A DNA stretch of 64,000 nucleotides from Corylus avellana (lineage: Eukaryota > Streptophyta > Magnoliopsida > Fagales > Betulaceae), in NCBI RefSeq assembly GCF_901000735.1, contig NC_081543.1:17698457-17762456 (forward strand). Reading direction: 5' to 3'. The notes under the pieces are model-generated. The model was given only the letters and a program-made list of their open reading frames with translations, was not told the origin of the DNA and did no database searches. This document shows, in pieces, positions 1 through 13,300 of the stretch (position 1 is the stretch's first letter; every line of letters starts with the position of its first letter). A program made the position numbers and the translations under genes.

Positions 1-1936
1 TGTTGGCAATACACAATGATGCATAAAATAAAAATATATGGTAAAAGAGATGCCTATGACAACTTGAACCATAACCTTTTTACTGAGAAGAAACAATCTC
101 TTATTTCTATATTTGCTTTTTGATATTAAATACCAAAAAATGGATTCACTGCAATCAAAATACAGAAAAAAATAAATAAATAAAAAAAATAAAAAGAGGT
201 GCATCAACTTCGCAAACTGTTTTCTAGCACACTATCAATTCCCACAATCTAGTCACATTGATATTTATTTCATATTACTCCGTTGGATTTTGAGTTGTGC
301 TTGACCCAACCCAAATGGGCACCCATAGTTGGCCCATTTAGCTTATTAGATCAGCTGTTAAGATAAGAGTTCAATTAAATTTAAGAGTTAAAAATTCACT
401 CAATCTACTTAGAGAAAGAGTCTAGCTACAACTAGAATTGTGGAACTATAATACAAATGAAAATAATTACTAGAAAATAAGAGATTACAGAGCACTATTT
501 CTCATCTAACATAAGAATTCTTTGGGCTCTAAGCACCATCATTGAAAGCTAGCATTCTTGTACTGTGGAAAGTATTGAAAGTTGCTCACATATTAACCCA
601 TCAACCACGAGTTCTCGAGTTTCTAATCATAAGGAGTATTATTGAAACAGATGTAGATCCAATTTTCTGCTGCATTTAAGTAGGATTTCATGAAAATCCT
701 TAAGGTACATGTTTTATATACTCTATATGAGATCATTACTTATAAAAAAAAAATATATACTCTATCTGAGATCATATCCATTTAATACATTTGTTTATAC
801 GATCTTACATGTTTTGTTAACAACTCATATTTCAATCCTTGAATCATGCAATACAACAACATTTTTTTTTTTTTTCTTTTTCGTTTGTACAGCTTAGTGA
901 TTTTTATGGTCTCCAGTAGACGTCTACCTAGAAAAGCCAGAATTCCATAACCAATGACAACATAAATTCGACCTTGGAACAACTTCTAATGGCGTTTCAC
1001 TTATCCATGTACTACTTATGATGTTTATAAACAGATTTTTGGCCATTAATACAATACAGCCTTTATAAGTCAAAGGTGATTTTTTTTCCAATACTGTCAA
1101 TAGAGGAATGCTACACTTCCCATAAATTTTATCCAAAATTTTCTCCCCAAATGATGTGTCACAAATCCATGAGATGGTGACACATTTCCCAAAATTATAG
1201 ATTACATAGAATTGTGACGCATCATTTGAAGAGAAAAATTTGGAAACTTTTTTTGGAAAGTGTAGCATTTCTTCTGTCAATATAGTCAGTCTTCTTGGTC
1301 TACTAATGTCTTCTTCCACAGATTTCTTAAAATAGTTTTAACTTGTTTTCTAAAAGGCTTAAAACCTAGTTGTACTTCAGACATCTTCTTCTACTCCTTT
1401 TTTCTCTCTATCCTTTAGGGTATGAACTCAATAAATATAAACCTTGCATCTAATGATATTATACAATGCTGTAATTAAGAATAGAACGTAACTGTTTTTA
1501 GTTTGACCACTTGCATAGCATTTCCCCTCCATGATGACATCTTCAATAGTTTATGTATCCTTAACTATGCGTTCAACTTGAAAATCATATTTTTCATATG
1601 TTTCTTAACCAAAAATAAATAAAAAATCACCAGTGTCTTTGATGTCACTATTTTTTTTTTAGGTGGGGGGGGGTTAAATTTCGGTGTCATTGACTCAAAT
1701 CTGATCATTATTAGACAAAATTAGAGAAATCACTTTTAAATAAACCTGTACAACTTATGCGCATATAATGAAACCCTAGGTTCAATATTAGAAGACAAAT
1801 TTATTAAATATTTTTTTTAATAAATTTATTATAGATTTTTTTTTTTTTTTGATAAGTAATAAATTTATTATAGATTTATTATAGATTGACCGGAATGTTC
1901 TTGCAAAAGAGCTTGTAAGCTCTATAATGAACTGAC
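1..1936 (-). other. Intron or 3' flank of callose synthase gene; no exon seen
   Basis: This stretch follows the splice donor (acag/gtcagt) that closes the last callose synthase exon found here. The next expected exon in the family begins with a P-R/K-L-Y-V-G-R-G-M motif; I looked for it in all minus-strand frames and did not find it. The stretch therefore looks like the start of an intron longer than 1.9 kb, or the gene is broken here. It holds one MITE, poly-T runs and AT-rich sequence. Confidence 0.6.
1103..1273. mobile_element. MULE-type MITE, 171 bp
   Basis: The two ends are inverted copies: GAGGAATGCTACACTTCC on the left and AAGAAATGCTACACTTTCC read from the right. The inverted arms continue inward through a shared AAATGATGYGTCACAA block, about 60 bp in all. 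The element is flanked by identical 9-bp duplications CTGTCAATA at 1094-1102 and 1274-1282. A 9-bp duplication with long terminal inverted repeats is typical of Mutator-like MITEs. It has no coding capacity. Confidence 0.85.
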
Positions 1937-4320
1937 CTGTGTCCACCATGACAGAACTGTCCATATCCGGCAATTTGAGATCTCAATATACTTGCTAACA
2001 GCAGGAACAAAAAATAGCACCATGTCAACTGCATTTGTCATCATGTAAATTGCAACAGCAACCATATAGGAAGAAAAACACCATTCTCCAACCCAGCTCC
2101 CATATTTTGAGGAATAACAAGTATATTTTCTCCTAGATTTAGCATAGCACACAGGAAGAATGATAGTCCATATCAGTGCAATGGCCATCTTCATTACATG
2201 TTTCATCTTTTGAGAGAATTCCATTGCACCTCTAGCTTTCCATGTAAAGGCAATGTCAAGAATTGCTGCAAACAAAAATACCTTTTAGATTCCATTTTTT
2301 TCTACATGTGAGTGTGTTTGTGTGACAGAAGTGAGAGAGAGAGGGTGTCACACCCCCAGCCTGGAAATGCTGAGTGAAAGGGTGCAACTGTCATTTTGCA
2401 CCAAGCACAGCTTAGTACCTAATGACAAACTGACGAATTAGTCCAAAAACCTTTACAAAAATTTTCTACTGCTGCAACCTCTACATATCTACCAAAACAA
2501 TCTATCAAACTAATGGCAAGTTTTAACTCTTAATGCTCTGACAAAAATCAAAATCATCACCTAGTTGGTAAGGCTACGCAATCAGAACCTAATTTCTGAT
2601 ATTACCACTGTCACACCTCCAGCCTAAAACCTCAAGAAAAAAGGCACAATTGTCATTTAGTATTACACCCATCCTAGTGAATCTTAACAATCTACTGATT
2701 GGTACAGGAACATTTATAAGTTTTTCACTATTGCAGGGTATAAAATAGGGAGGGAGGGAGGCAGACAGGGAACTATGCTACTTAAACACTGAAGCGATAT
2801 AAAATCTAATGAAATAACAAAGAGAATTACTTATATTGTCTGATAGCTTGGACTGTTTTGGACAAAAATGTGTAGCTCATTACAAAATTGTCCAATTTAG
2901 AAAGACCAAAAATTAACCAACTGTGACAGGTAATTGTGTGAAAATCTGATTTTTGCCAAGGTACTACTGTTTTGTAGCACAAATTTGTTGGAACTGAAAT
3001 GATGGTTTCGCTTCAACAAAAACCTACCAAACCGAATATAGATATCCAGATTATTCCAGAAAGCAACTGTGTCATAATGGTCCTAAGATACCAACTTATG
3101 ACAGGTGATCAAGCAAGCATGCAATAGAATAATATCACAGCCGAAAATTACACAAGAAAGAGAAACTAGAGAGAAAAATTGCTAAAGCATCATGAAAAGA
3201 GATTAGGAAGACCCTAAGTTTATAACCACAAACTCCTTGAAAAAAGGGGAAGAAAGAATAAAGGGAATAATGCAACTGTTTTCCTTGCTATGAATATTAA
3301 ACAAAATCTTTGTAGAAAAACACTGAAAACATTGCAAAAATACGGTCTCTAGTACTGCACATTTCCAATTAAAATATAATCTGACCATTTAGTTAGCCAT
3401 TACTCTAGGATACTATTCTCTGAACTCGATCTGACATAAAAACCCATAAATTTCCAGCTAAAACCTCCGACCCTTTAAAATTGACTTTGTTGTGATACTA
3501 GGGATGACTTAATGTGGAAAACTGACATAAAGTGAGAAATGTATAAGATATCTTGCTCATATAAAGAGAGTTGTTTTCTGCAAATTGGCTGTGGTATAAA
3601 TCTTGAAAAGACCACTTTTGGATGAAAATCAACTGGTGCATGAAGTTTGAAAAAAAAAATACTAATAAAAAAAACCACTCATGGTTCTTGGGATCCTTTA
3701 TTTTGCCTTCAACCTCTTAACATGAAGTAGTTAATAAGTTTCAACCACTCATGAACGGATCTCTACAAAATTTGTCTAGCTTCTCTTTGTAAGTTTCAAA
3801 GATTTTGCATTGAATTAGCTACTGCAGCACAGGGAAAGGGAACTACAAAGGAAAGGTAAGGAGGAGATACAAATTTTTAAGGAAGAAAATGAAGTATTTC
3901 CAAGAAAGGCAAGGGGTAGGCATGTTGTCCTTAGTGAATGGCATTTATGGGGATCTAGAACTCTAGCTAAAGCATTGAAAGGATTAAGTGCTGATGAAAC
4001 CAGTTGATTATCTGAATGCTGCTGTCTTAAAGAATATTCAACATGGTGGTTTAGCCATTAGGATTGTGGGTACCCAACCAACAAACACCTCTAATGATAT
4101 CCTTAGGCCATCTAGGCATAGAATAGGAAACAAAAGGGAGGGATAACAATATCAAAACAGAAAGAGGGCTAGAAGATAATGGCACTAATGACGGTTCACT
4201 ATCTTCAACATTTAACACTCCCTTTACAGAAACTGAATAAGAAAATGTCCATGAAAGGAGTTATACAAGAAAATGTTCAGAATAATAGTACAACCTTTAT
4301 AATGCTAAACTATCCAATTG

Positions 4321-4375
<55 letters not shown>

Positions 4376-7300
4376 AAGAAAAAAAGTCGCGTGGCTTTAG
4401 GCACTGCATGTTGTGATTTGGTACCAGAACTCAATGTAAGAAAAACAACCAAGGACCTTCTTGGAAATTGGGAAAATTTGACAGCTGGTTAGTAAATCTA
4501 ATAAGGTGCATTGATGCCCAAGAAAAAAAAAAAGCTTTGATATAGAATGCAAAAAAATTAAAGGTGCTTCTGACCAAAAACTTCTATTGCATAACAAGCA
4601 CCGTTGAAAACCCTGTTTGTGGCAGTGTTTGCACAGAAACCAATCATATGGTGGCTCACTTTCTTTTGATAAAGATTACTGTTGTTTTAAGAAGAAATTG
4701 GAAAAAAAGGAGGAAACTCAGGTCGAACCTAGTAATATTTTTTCATCATATCTGTCTGTATCTGCACAGTAACGTGCTGGTATTTTCCTAATACTAAATA
4801 ATAGGAAAGATAGCAACATACCTTGTATGAGTTTTAGAATTGCAGAAGTGATGAAGATGCTCATTATGTCCTCGAATATTACTATGTTGAACAATTGAAG
4901 TGGAGATCCCAAATCATGGCAGGCCATAATTATCATTGCCTAGGAAAAACATAAATTATTAAGCAATCTGGCAAAAACATCGCAAGATGCAAGTGGTCCA
5001 AAAGCATTTAACTAGGCTCTAGGCACACCTGAAGGGATAGAATAAAAAAACTCCACATTCTATCAAAGCTCCTAAATATCTGCCAAAATGAACGGATCTC
5101 TACAAAATTTGTCTTCCCTAGCCATTTTGGTTCATGAACTTCCTCCATGGTAGCCTGTGGGAAAAGAACAAGTGAGAGTCTTTAGGAATAGGGTAACGAA
5201 TTGAGCAGTGAGTCATGCAATTGGAAGAAATATCCAAAACTAATCCTCTTTTTCCCACTAACCCTAGTAGGGGGAAAAAAGAAAAAGAGAAAAAAGCAGA
5301 CCTGGAAGGATTGATCCCAGTGGATACAAAAAGCAAGAACAGGCTCAGCTGTCGAAAAGGCAGTGAAAGTTATCCTGCCTTTTCATGCTAATCATATGGG
5401 ATAAATATATGGAACCTTCTGCATAAAATCCTAATAAAATTTAAAGCAAGATGGTTCTGACATATTTTATTGAAAATGCAAATACATTTAACTTTTGCTT
5501 CCACAAGCAAATGTATTCATTTATGAATATGCTATAATATTGACAATTTTGATGTCACAATCTATCACAGCAACGCAAGAACCATTCATGATATAATAGA
5601 TCCTAGTATTGATTGAGAAGAAAAATCAATTATCACTTCATGTGAGAGAAAATGGCAAGCTTATTCAATATATCTCAGGTTTCATGATCTCTTAACCTGC
5701 CAAAACATCTACTTTGCAATCAAATTTTATTTAAACTGGAGAATACTCTGATATTTTAACTGCATAAACCATACGCCACTCATTTCATATTGTATTCTAC
5801 TAGGGAGTAAGAAAGCGCCCTAAAGTATATTGTTGCATCATGCGAGACAAAGGACCACTTATATACTTATGTCTATGCTAGTAATAACATGCTTTCTAAT
5901 CTCTTTAACAAGCTATAAACACCAGAGAGCTGTTGTGCACTGCGAAGATATATATTTATAAAGATTACTTTTTTATTCAAACATAATGCAAATCATTATA
6001 TTATTCATTGCAGGCTGAAATAAAGAGCCAATTAGAGTAATAAATATAATTTACCCCCATTTCTGTATCTTTCTTCTCTTCTCTCTTCCTCCTTTGTTCT
6101 GCAGTATTATGTGCTACCGAAGCATCTTTAGCATTAGATTTTTTTGAAGGCTGTACACAAAAGAAATTGTGGTCTAGACGCATGGGCCAACCTATTTCAA
6201 AACAAGCAGGAGACCTGCAGAAATAGCATATATAAATAGCTTTGTTTTAATTTCTTGAAGCCCAACTTGGCAAAAGCACAAATTCATTCTAACCAGAAAT
6301 ACTCATTCAGATCATCATAGTTTCTCCATGTAGAATGGTCAGCTGTCCCACTTTTGCTTTTCTTAGCTTCCTTCAATTTTTAACAAGAAAGTTAGTTTTT
6401 AGACAGGAATATACATTGACAGGGTGCAATCAAGAAGAAGTACCTCTCTTATAACCCTGTAAATGGGAGTAACAACATTGTTAAGGAAGGATTCAGACTC
6501 TCCTCCATATGCTGGCATAACCTTCTCCCAAGTTGTCAAGCTAACAGCATCAGTTAACATAGCATGCAACTCATATGCCATCTTCATGAAAACAAAGAAA
6601 TAAAATAATAATAAGACATGAAATATATTGATACCCACACTAATGTTTGCATGCATTACCTTAACAGCATATATTGGGAAATGCATGGGAAAGCGGCAAG
6701 TTTAATCTAGAGAATAGTTTCCCCAACTAGTGAATTGCTCAAGAGGTATACTTTTGCGTAAACTTTAATTGGCTGTTTTTGTTTTGGCTTAAAATGTTTT
6801 ACATACTTCTGGGGTTTGGTCTAACAAAAAATGCTGATCAACAAAAAAATCTTTGGGTGAAAGGAAAACTAAACCAAAACACAATCAAATGTATTACATT
6901 TTTAAGAAGCATAAAATGTCGAAACTCCCAAGCCTGCCCCTCACCCCAACTCGATCCAATCATCTTTTCTAGCAAAATGCAACTAGAGCTAGTATGAATT
7001 GATAATCAAAACATATATGGATATTTTAGGTTTTCATTAGGAGTTTTTATTAGTTGGAACTTCCATTTATCTTAAATGCTACTTGAGATCTTAAATTCTA
7101 TCACAACCAATCTTTTTTTTTTTCCTCACCTCCAGCCTCCTATCTCTCCCTCTCTGGAAATTTCTGTGTTCTTCATCCCTTCACCACATCACTCCTCCAT
7201 TGACAATGCCCTTCTCTCCTTTAACCATTTGTTCACTTCCCTCCAATTCCAACCTCCCCTCTCCACCAAGACTCCCTCCTTAATGGCATCGTCATCCTAT

Positions 7301-10300
7301 AAAAGAAGACCGTGGGCAATGCAGAATTTTCAAATGACCCAAAGGCTAAGAGCCTGTTTGGGATTGAGTTTGAGGGTCCTAAAAATGCTTTTAACACTCA
7401 AAAAGCCCATTTGAAAAAAAAAGTACTCGTTTGGTAAAAAATTAAAAGCATTTTTAAGGGTCCAAAAAGCCTAAAAATTGCTAAAACACACTTTTACTAA
7501 AAGCTTAAAAATGAAGCTTTTGCCCAAAAGCTCTTTTTGACTTCAAAGCTCTATTTATCAAACGCAATCCCAAACAGACTCTAAGTCAATAAAAGTGGCT
7601 CCCACTATGTCGCCATTTCATAGCGCATGGTTGGATCTGAAGATCACGAAGGCAAGTAGAATGCCGGCAAGTGGGTTTTCAATGGTTGATTGACATGGTG
7701 GTCTGGTCAAGTTTTCAGGGTGACTATTTTTGCAGATTTTAGTGGTCAAGGGCATTTGGGTGAAGGGCATTAATGATGGGTTTTAGTTATCAGTGTGGCA
7801 ATGTTTTGGTCATTTGGGGGGGTACGTGTGATGGATATGAATGTTATGGGTCATAGATGTGGGTCTTCCACGCTGTAGGGAGTGCAGTTGGTGGTCGGTT
7901 TGTAGTGGTGGTATGGTGTTTAGGCCACTTGGCTGTGGGGGTTTGTGGCGATTTTTAGGGGATTTGGGCTATAGGTGTTGGAAAGAGTGGTGTTTCAGGG
8001 TGATTTTAGAGGGATTTGGGTTGTCATGAGTATGTCTAGAAGTGTTGCGGTGGTGTGTTTAGGTGTGCAAGAGTGTAACAAGTTTGGGTGTTCTGGGTCA
8101 TAGACGTAGGTCTTCTAGGCCGTGGGGAATGGAATTTGGGTTGTGAATATGTAGAGCATGTGGCCTATTCATGTCTAGCTGTGCGGAGGTAAGAGTTTTG
8201 GCCGTGGGATGCAGTGGCGATAAGTTTTGGACAGTTAGATCAGTTGTGGTGAACATCACCTACATGAGCAAGCACAAGATGAAAATATTTTTGTCGTTGT
8301 TTTTCATCCCAGATTATTTCGGCTGCGGTGGCAGATAATGATTTTAGGTATGAGCCAAACTGAAAATTTCTTCGGAATCATTTTCAAGGGTTCAACCAAA
8401 TGGTGAAATGTTAAGGATTTTCTCAAAAAATGTTTTTAGTGAAAATGGAAACATCAAAACAAACACAAGTAAATACTAGTGCTATCTGCAAACTATAATC
8501 AAGCTCAAAAGTCATTTATTGTGGAAGTTAACAAGTATCTCATGCTTTGATGAGCCAATGTCAAAAGAAATAGTAAATAAAAAAAAGAAACAAAAAAATT
8601 CAGAATATCTAGTCATATGTGATATGCAGAATTAGAAGTTACTGTATAATGGGAGAGTTCCATAAATCCTTCAAAGTTCAAACAAACTCAGAAGTAAATG
8701 TAGCTGTACAATCTAGAAATGTTTGAAATTTTGTGCAATCTAACAACGTTTGAGATTTTCATTCGTTTAATCACAATAGCTATGCTATAGGAAATATAGT
8801 AAAGACCAGCATGTCATGATTATAAATTTAAATAAAGCAATCGCATCGTCTTTACTGTGAATTTTCTTCTTAGCTCATCACATAAAAGGCCTAGCTCCCT
8901 TTTCTAATTATTTGAGAACAGGCTTATTAATCATCCAGAATCTTCTCAAAACTGGTCTTCTGAATCCTCTAGAGCTGGTAAACCAACTTTTATCTTCCAA
9001 GATGATACCAAATATTCCAAAACATCAAGAAAATAGAAAAGCATTCCTAAATAAGAACTACCATAAGACAAAGAACCAGTTTGGGAGGGCTCAAGCTTTT
9101 TAAAATTGCAGCTTTTTTGATAAGATGAAATACTTTGAGGGTTGCTTATCAAAGCCACCTAAAAAGCACAAGCTGCTTTACAAAATTGGCTAAAAAAGCA
9201 GAAGTACCCAAGTTAACAAAGAGCCTGCAAGAAACTCCTAGTTTTTAAAATTTTAAGCATCATCCAATCAAATGAAGCCTAAATAGGTAGTTCAACCAAG
9301 TGATGAATATATAAGATGATAGAGGCTTCTTCCAATAAGTATCTTTATCAATTCACTAAGCACTGTCTCCCATATATTTGTTCTAGTTTTATCTATAGTA
9401 CATACAATCTTGGAACTTCCAATGGCATAAGCTTCTGTTAAGGAGGATCAAACTGTAGTTCGATCAACTTCTTACTAATAGGTAAACAATCAACTTGTTG
9501 CTGATTGTCAATTATCTCAAAAGGCTGCTAAGGTATATGAGCCTTTGTTGCGGGAAATCAGATGACCTAGAAACGTTAGACACTACATATGGCAGCAATT
9601 GCAGTGCCGAAACAAACTATATAGCTTCCTTATAACAGCTTACACAATGATGACTATATAGCTTACATCTGGAAGTAAATGATTATTTTGCTTCAGATCG
9701 GTTAATGGCCATAATTTTTATCATTCCAATGAGCAATATCAACAGAACAAGTTGGGGCTGTCTTCACTTAGTTTAACTGAAAAACCAGTTCAATAACATT
9801 TGTCACAATCTAACTATCTAAGAAAGTACGAATTTCTTGTGTATCTTCACTTAAACTCAAGTGAACATCTATGAAATGCTGGCAGTGACCAAGAAAATTT
9901 CTGCAGCTTGGAACGAATAAAAAAAATACTTGTTGCAAATCATAAATAATTTGGGGTTAATCATATAATCAGAAACTACATAAACGAGGAAGGACTATGG
10001 GTGATAGTCACTGAACCACCATACCTTCTCGTTTTCTATTCTCCTTTCCGTCTTTGCTTGTGTCTATATCTTCTTTTTCCATTCTTTACTACTTCCATTT
10101 AATAAATTTAATGGAAGATATAGGGCAACAATTCTTTGTCATAGATAATATAGATACGAGTCCTAGGCTGTACAAAAGCAAGAATCACAGGCAAAACTAC
10201 ATTTTTACATTTACAAACATACACATATATCTATGTGTGTATATTAAATTGTTCAGAAGAGGCATTACTAACATTTTCTTTTTCTTTTTTTTTTTCTAGG

Positions 10301-13300
10301 AGCATAATTAGCTTACTTGGAAAAGATAACATCATAAGAAAATTAATAGTTGCTTAAATGTGCCTTTGCTCCTCTATATTGTTGCAAGAAACTTTTGTTT
10401 AGTTCAATATGATAATACTGATGTATTCTTAATATGAATGCTGTTCAGTTCTAGGCGATTTACTAATGGAAAGGATCTTTCAGATAGCAATTCCAACAGT
10501 TACCAGGAGTACTATAACAAACAGGTTCCTCTCAGTCATCGAGTTAGAGCGGTTTGCTTTCAAATCTCAAGAATAAGATCCCTATCAAAATATCCAGATT
10601 ATGCTACTGTCATGTGAAAAAATGTTGAGATGTACTTCAACTGCCAATTAAAAAAAATCCTATATCAGCAACACTGTAGACAGAAATTAATTTTTGGCTC
10701 ACATGGTGAAAAATATAACAGAGACACTCAGGCATGAAACGCAAGTTTGCAGCCTCCCCCCATATAAGAAGGTAAAGCCCTATATATAAAAGTTTGTATT
10801 GTTGGCCATCTTGTTTCACACTAGGCAACCTGCACAGACGATAGTATATTTTAGTCAGGAAATAAACTGCAAATCTTCAATAAACCCAAAAGGAGAATAA
10901 AGACAATGTGAAAAATAAAGAGATATGTTGGGAAGAAAAATAATATATGACAGTAAGGGCAGCAGGAAAAAGGAAGAAATATGACAAGCACAAAGAAAGG
11001 AATTAATTGCAAATATTTGGTGAAAACTAAAAACTACAAGCACAACAGGTAGCAACATTACATCATTTTGCTAACATATAAGAGCAGATCACATAAATTT
11101 CAAATTACGTTGATGCAAAGCAAGGAGCAAATTAGATCACTTGTCTTACCAAATGTTGCTTTTTCTCCCCAGAAATTTGCACCAATTTGTATAATTCTTG
11201 AAGAACTTTCTCATTAATTCATCCACAGCACCATCTCCTAACTGTTAAAGATAAGAATATCAAACATTACAAAGTCAAAGGTAAAGCAAGACCAAAAACA
11301 TTTAGTATAAATAGTAAAAACACCTTTGAGTTAGATCTCTGGTCATGAGTTTGCCGAATGTGTATGTTAGCAAGGAGTAGAATCAGATGCTCCTTCTGGT
11401 TAGCTACATTATCTTTCTGATTGAGACACAGTAAAAAAATCAAGATAATATTCACTGACTGAAAGTAAGCAGATTAGAAAATAGAGGACTATGTCATGAA
11501 TTTCCAATTTGCCATCTTCATATGTGATCTGATACCACGCGATACAGCACAGAAGAATAAGAAGGGAAGTAAAGCCAAAATTTTGAGAATAAATGACCTG
11601 AAATCCAAACCAATACTGAAGAAAATCAAACAAATCGCTGTCTCTCCCATGTCTCTGAACATCTTGGGCAGAACGTAAACCACGAATATTGCGGATGGCA
11701 GCAAGTGCAACCTTAATCTGTATCATTTCATTAATTTATTAGCTTATTAGGATACTTGTTAGACTCCATTACAGCTTAGGCATGATGCAACACTACGCAC
11801 AAATATAAACACTAGACAGATTAACTGGATTAAGAAGTAAAAAATCTATTTATCCATACAGAAGCAAACCTCACGAAGTTGCATAATTGGTTGCTGAATA
11901 CTTCCGTGATCAAGTGGCAAAACGTTGAACTCAACCTTTCCATGCATGCTAGCTCTATCAGCAAGGGCCTATTGTAGGAGAAGAAAAGAGTAAAACTAAG
12001 AACAAAACTGCTGGCATTTTAGGAACCTGCTAGTGTTTCATTAACTCCAAATTATAATGAATGGGAAAAAATGAAAGATAAATAGATAGAGAAGAAAAGA
12101 AAGAAAAAAAGCAAAAAGACAAGAAAACCACCTGAGGACCATCTGTAGTCGTTACTGTCTCCAACACTTCATGCAATACAACAGCAATACTATGTGCATC
12201 TATCAACCTCTCTCTGTCACTAATTAAGATCAAACTAATCAGATTAATTAGGCTTAATGGACACAAACTGGTACACACTGACTTTACCTGAATAGAAGGA
12301 CAATAACATATTCTAAAAATAAGGCTTGATTACCTATTGCCGAAATCAATTGATCCACCATGTTTAATCACATAGTCTTTGTATACACAATAAACACGTT
12401 TCAGTTCACGTATATCACTCTTTTCCTTCCTTTTCCTAGCCGTGGCTTCTTCATCCTATGATTTCATAAAAGCGGAGAAAGACATGAAAATTAAAAGCAT
12501 TTAAAAAAAAGAAAAAAAAAAAAAAAAGCAAAAAGCAAAAGAACATGATAAAGCTAGGTGATAGAAGTTAAGAGGCACAGGAAAACTAACTGGAAACACA
12601 AGAGAATAAGCATGATTGGAAAATATGATACTCCAGAAAATAATTATACTCATTGACAGTCTTAATGTTCCAAGAGGTCATGGAACGAAAACTTCATAGC
12701 TTCGCAGCTAAGACAGTTCTTCTGAGACTGGTTTCCAAATAGATAGCACAATATAATGATATGTCATTTAATATAACCAGGTGATATTACATTATTGGTG
12801 AAAAAGTGAACAGTAGCACAATCCCAACCGCCAATCACAATTTGTATTTCTCTTACTAGCAGAAACATTTTGTGCAGCTTAATAAATTTTAAGTTTTGAC
12901 TATGAATCAAACATAAGCAACTGAAGGAACTGATTTGTGGAAGCATTTGAATGAATAAGAACAGCAAATAGGGAAGCTAGAAACATTAACCTAACTTGCT
13001 TTGTGACTCCTGAGGCCTAAACATTTATATATCAAATGAAGAATTGCGAATGTATGAATATAAAATTATATGTTGGTCTTATTCGCAATCCATTTTTATC
13101 CTTGGATGGGCTTAGTGAGTAAGAAGTCACGGTGGCAAGCATAAAAGAGTAATGCTACGTATTATACTCCCATCTCACTAGGGTGAAGCCCATCAACCCT
13201 TGTTTTTTTAAAAAAAAAAAATCAATGGCTAATAGGCACTGCCACATTAACCCAGTAAAATTGAGGTAGAATGGGAGTGTAGTAATTAGCATTAATCAAC

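Larger units (their letters stand above)
6582..10702 (-). other. Intron 9 of the callose synthase gene, 4.1 kb
   Basis: The intron lies between exon ends F-H-H and M-A-Y-E-L and has donor GTGAGC. It contains a C/T-rich block at 7115-7285, a Tourist-type MITE at 7350-7581 and an unusual G/T-rich block at about 7740-8240. The rest is ordinary AT-rich sequence. Nothing else coding is recognised. Confidence 0.8.

Noticed and set aside
924..1319. Minus-strand frame of 131 codons
   Set aside because: It crosses the MITE at 1103-1273, so its length comes from the hairpin arms. It has no protein motif.
5118..5390. Possible exon near 5270-5345 in another frame of intron 12
   Set aside because: The true exon with [20 protein letters not shown] lies at 5029-5154 with good splice sites and correct phase. 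The other frame has no similarity to the family.
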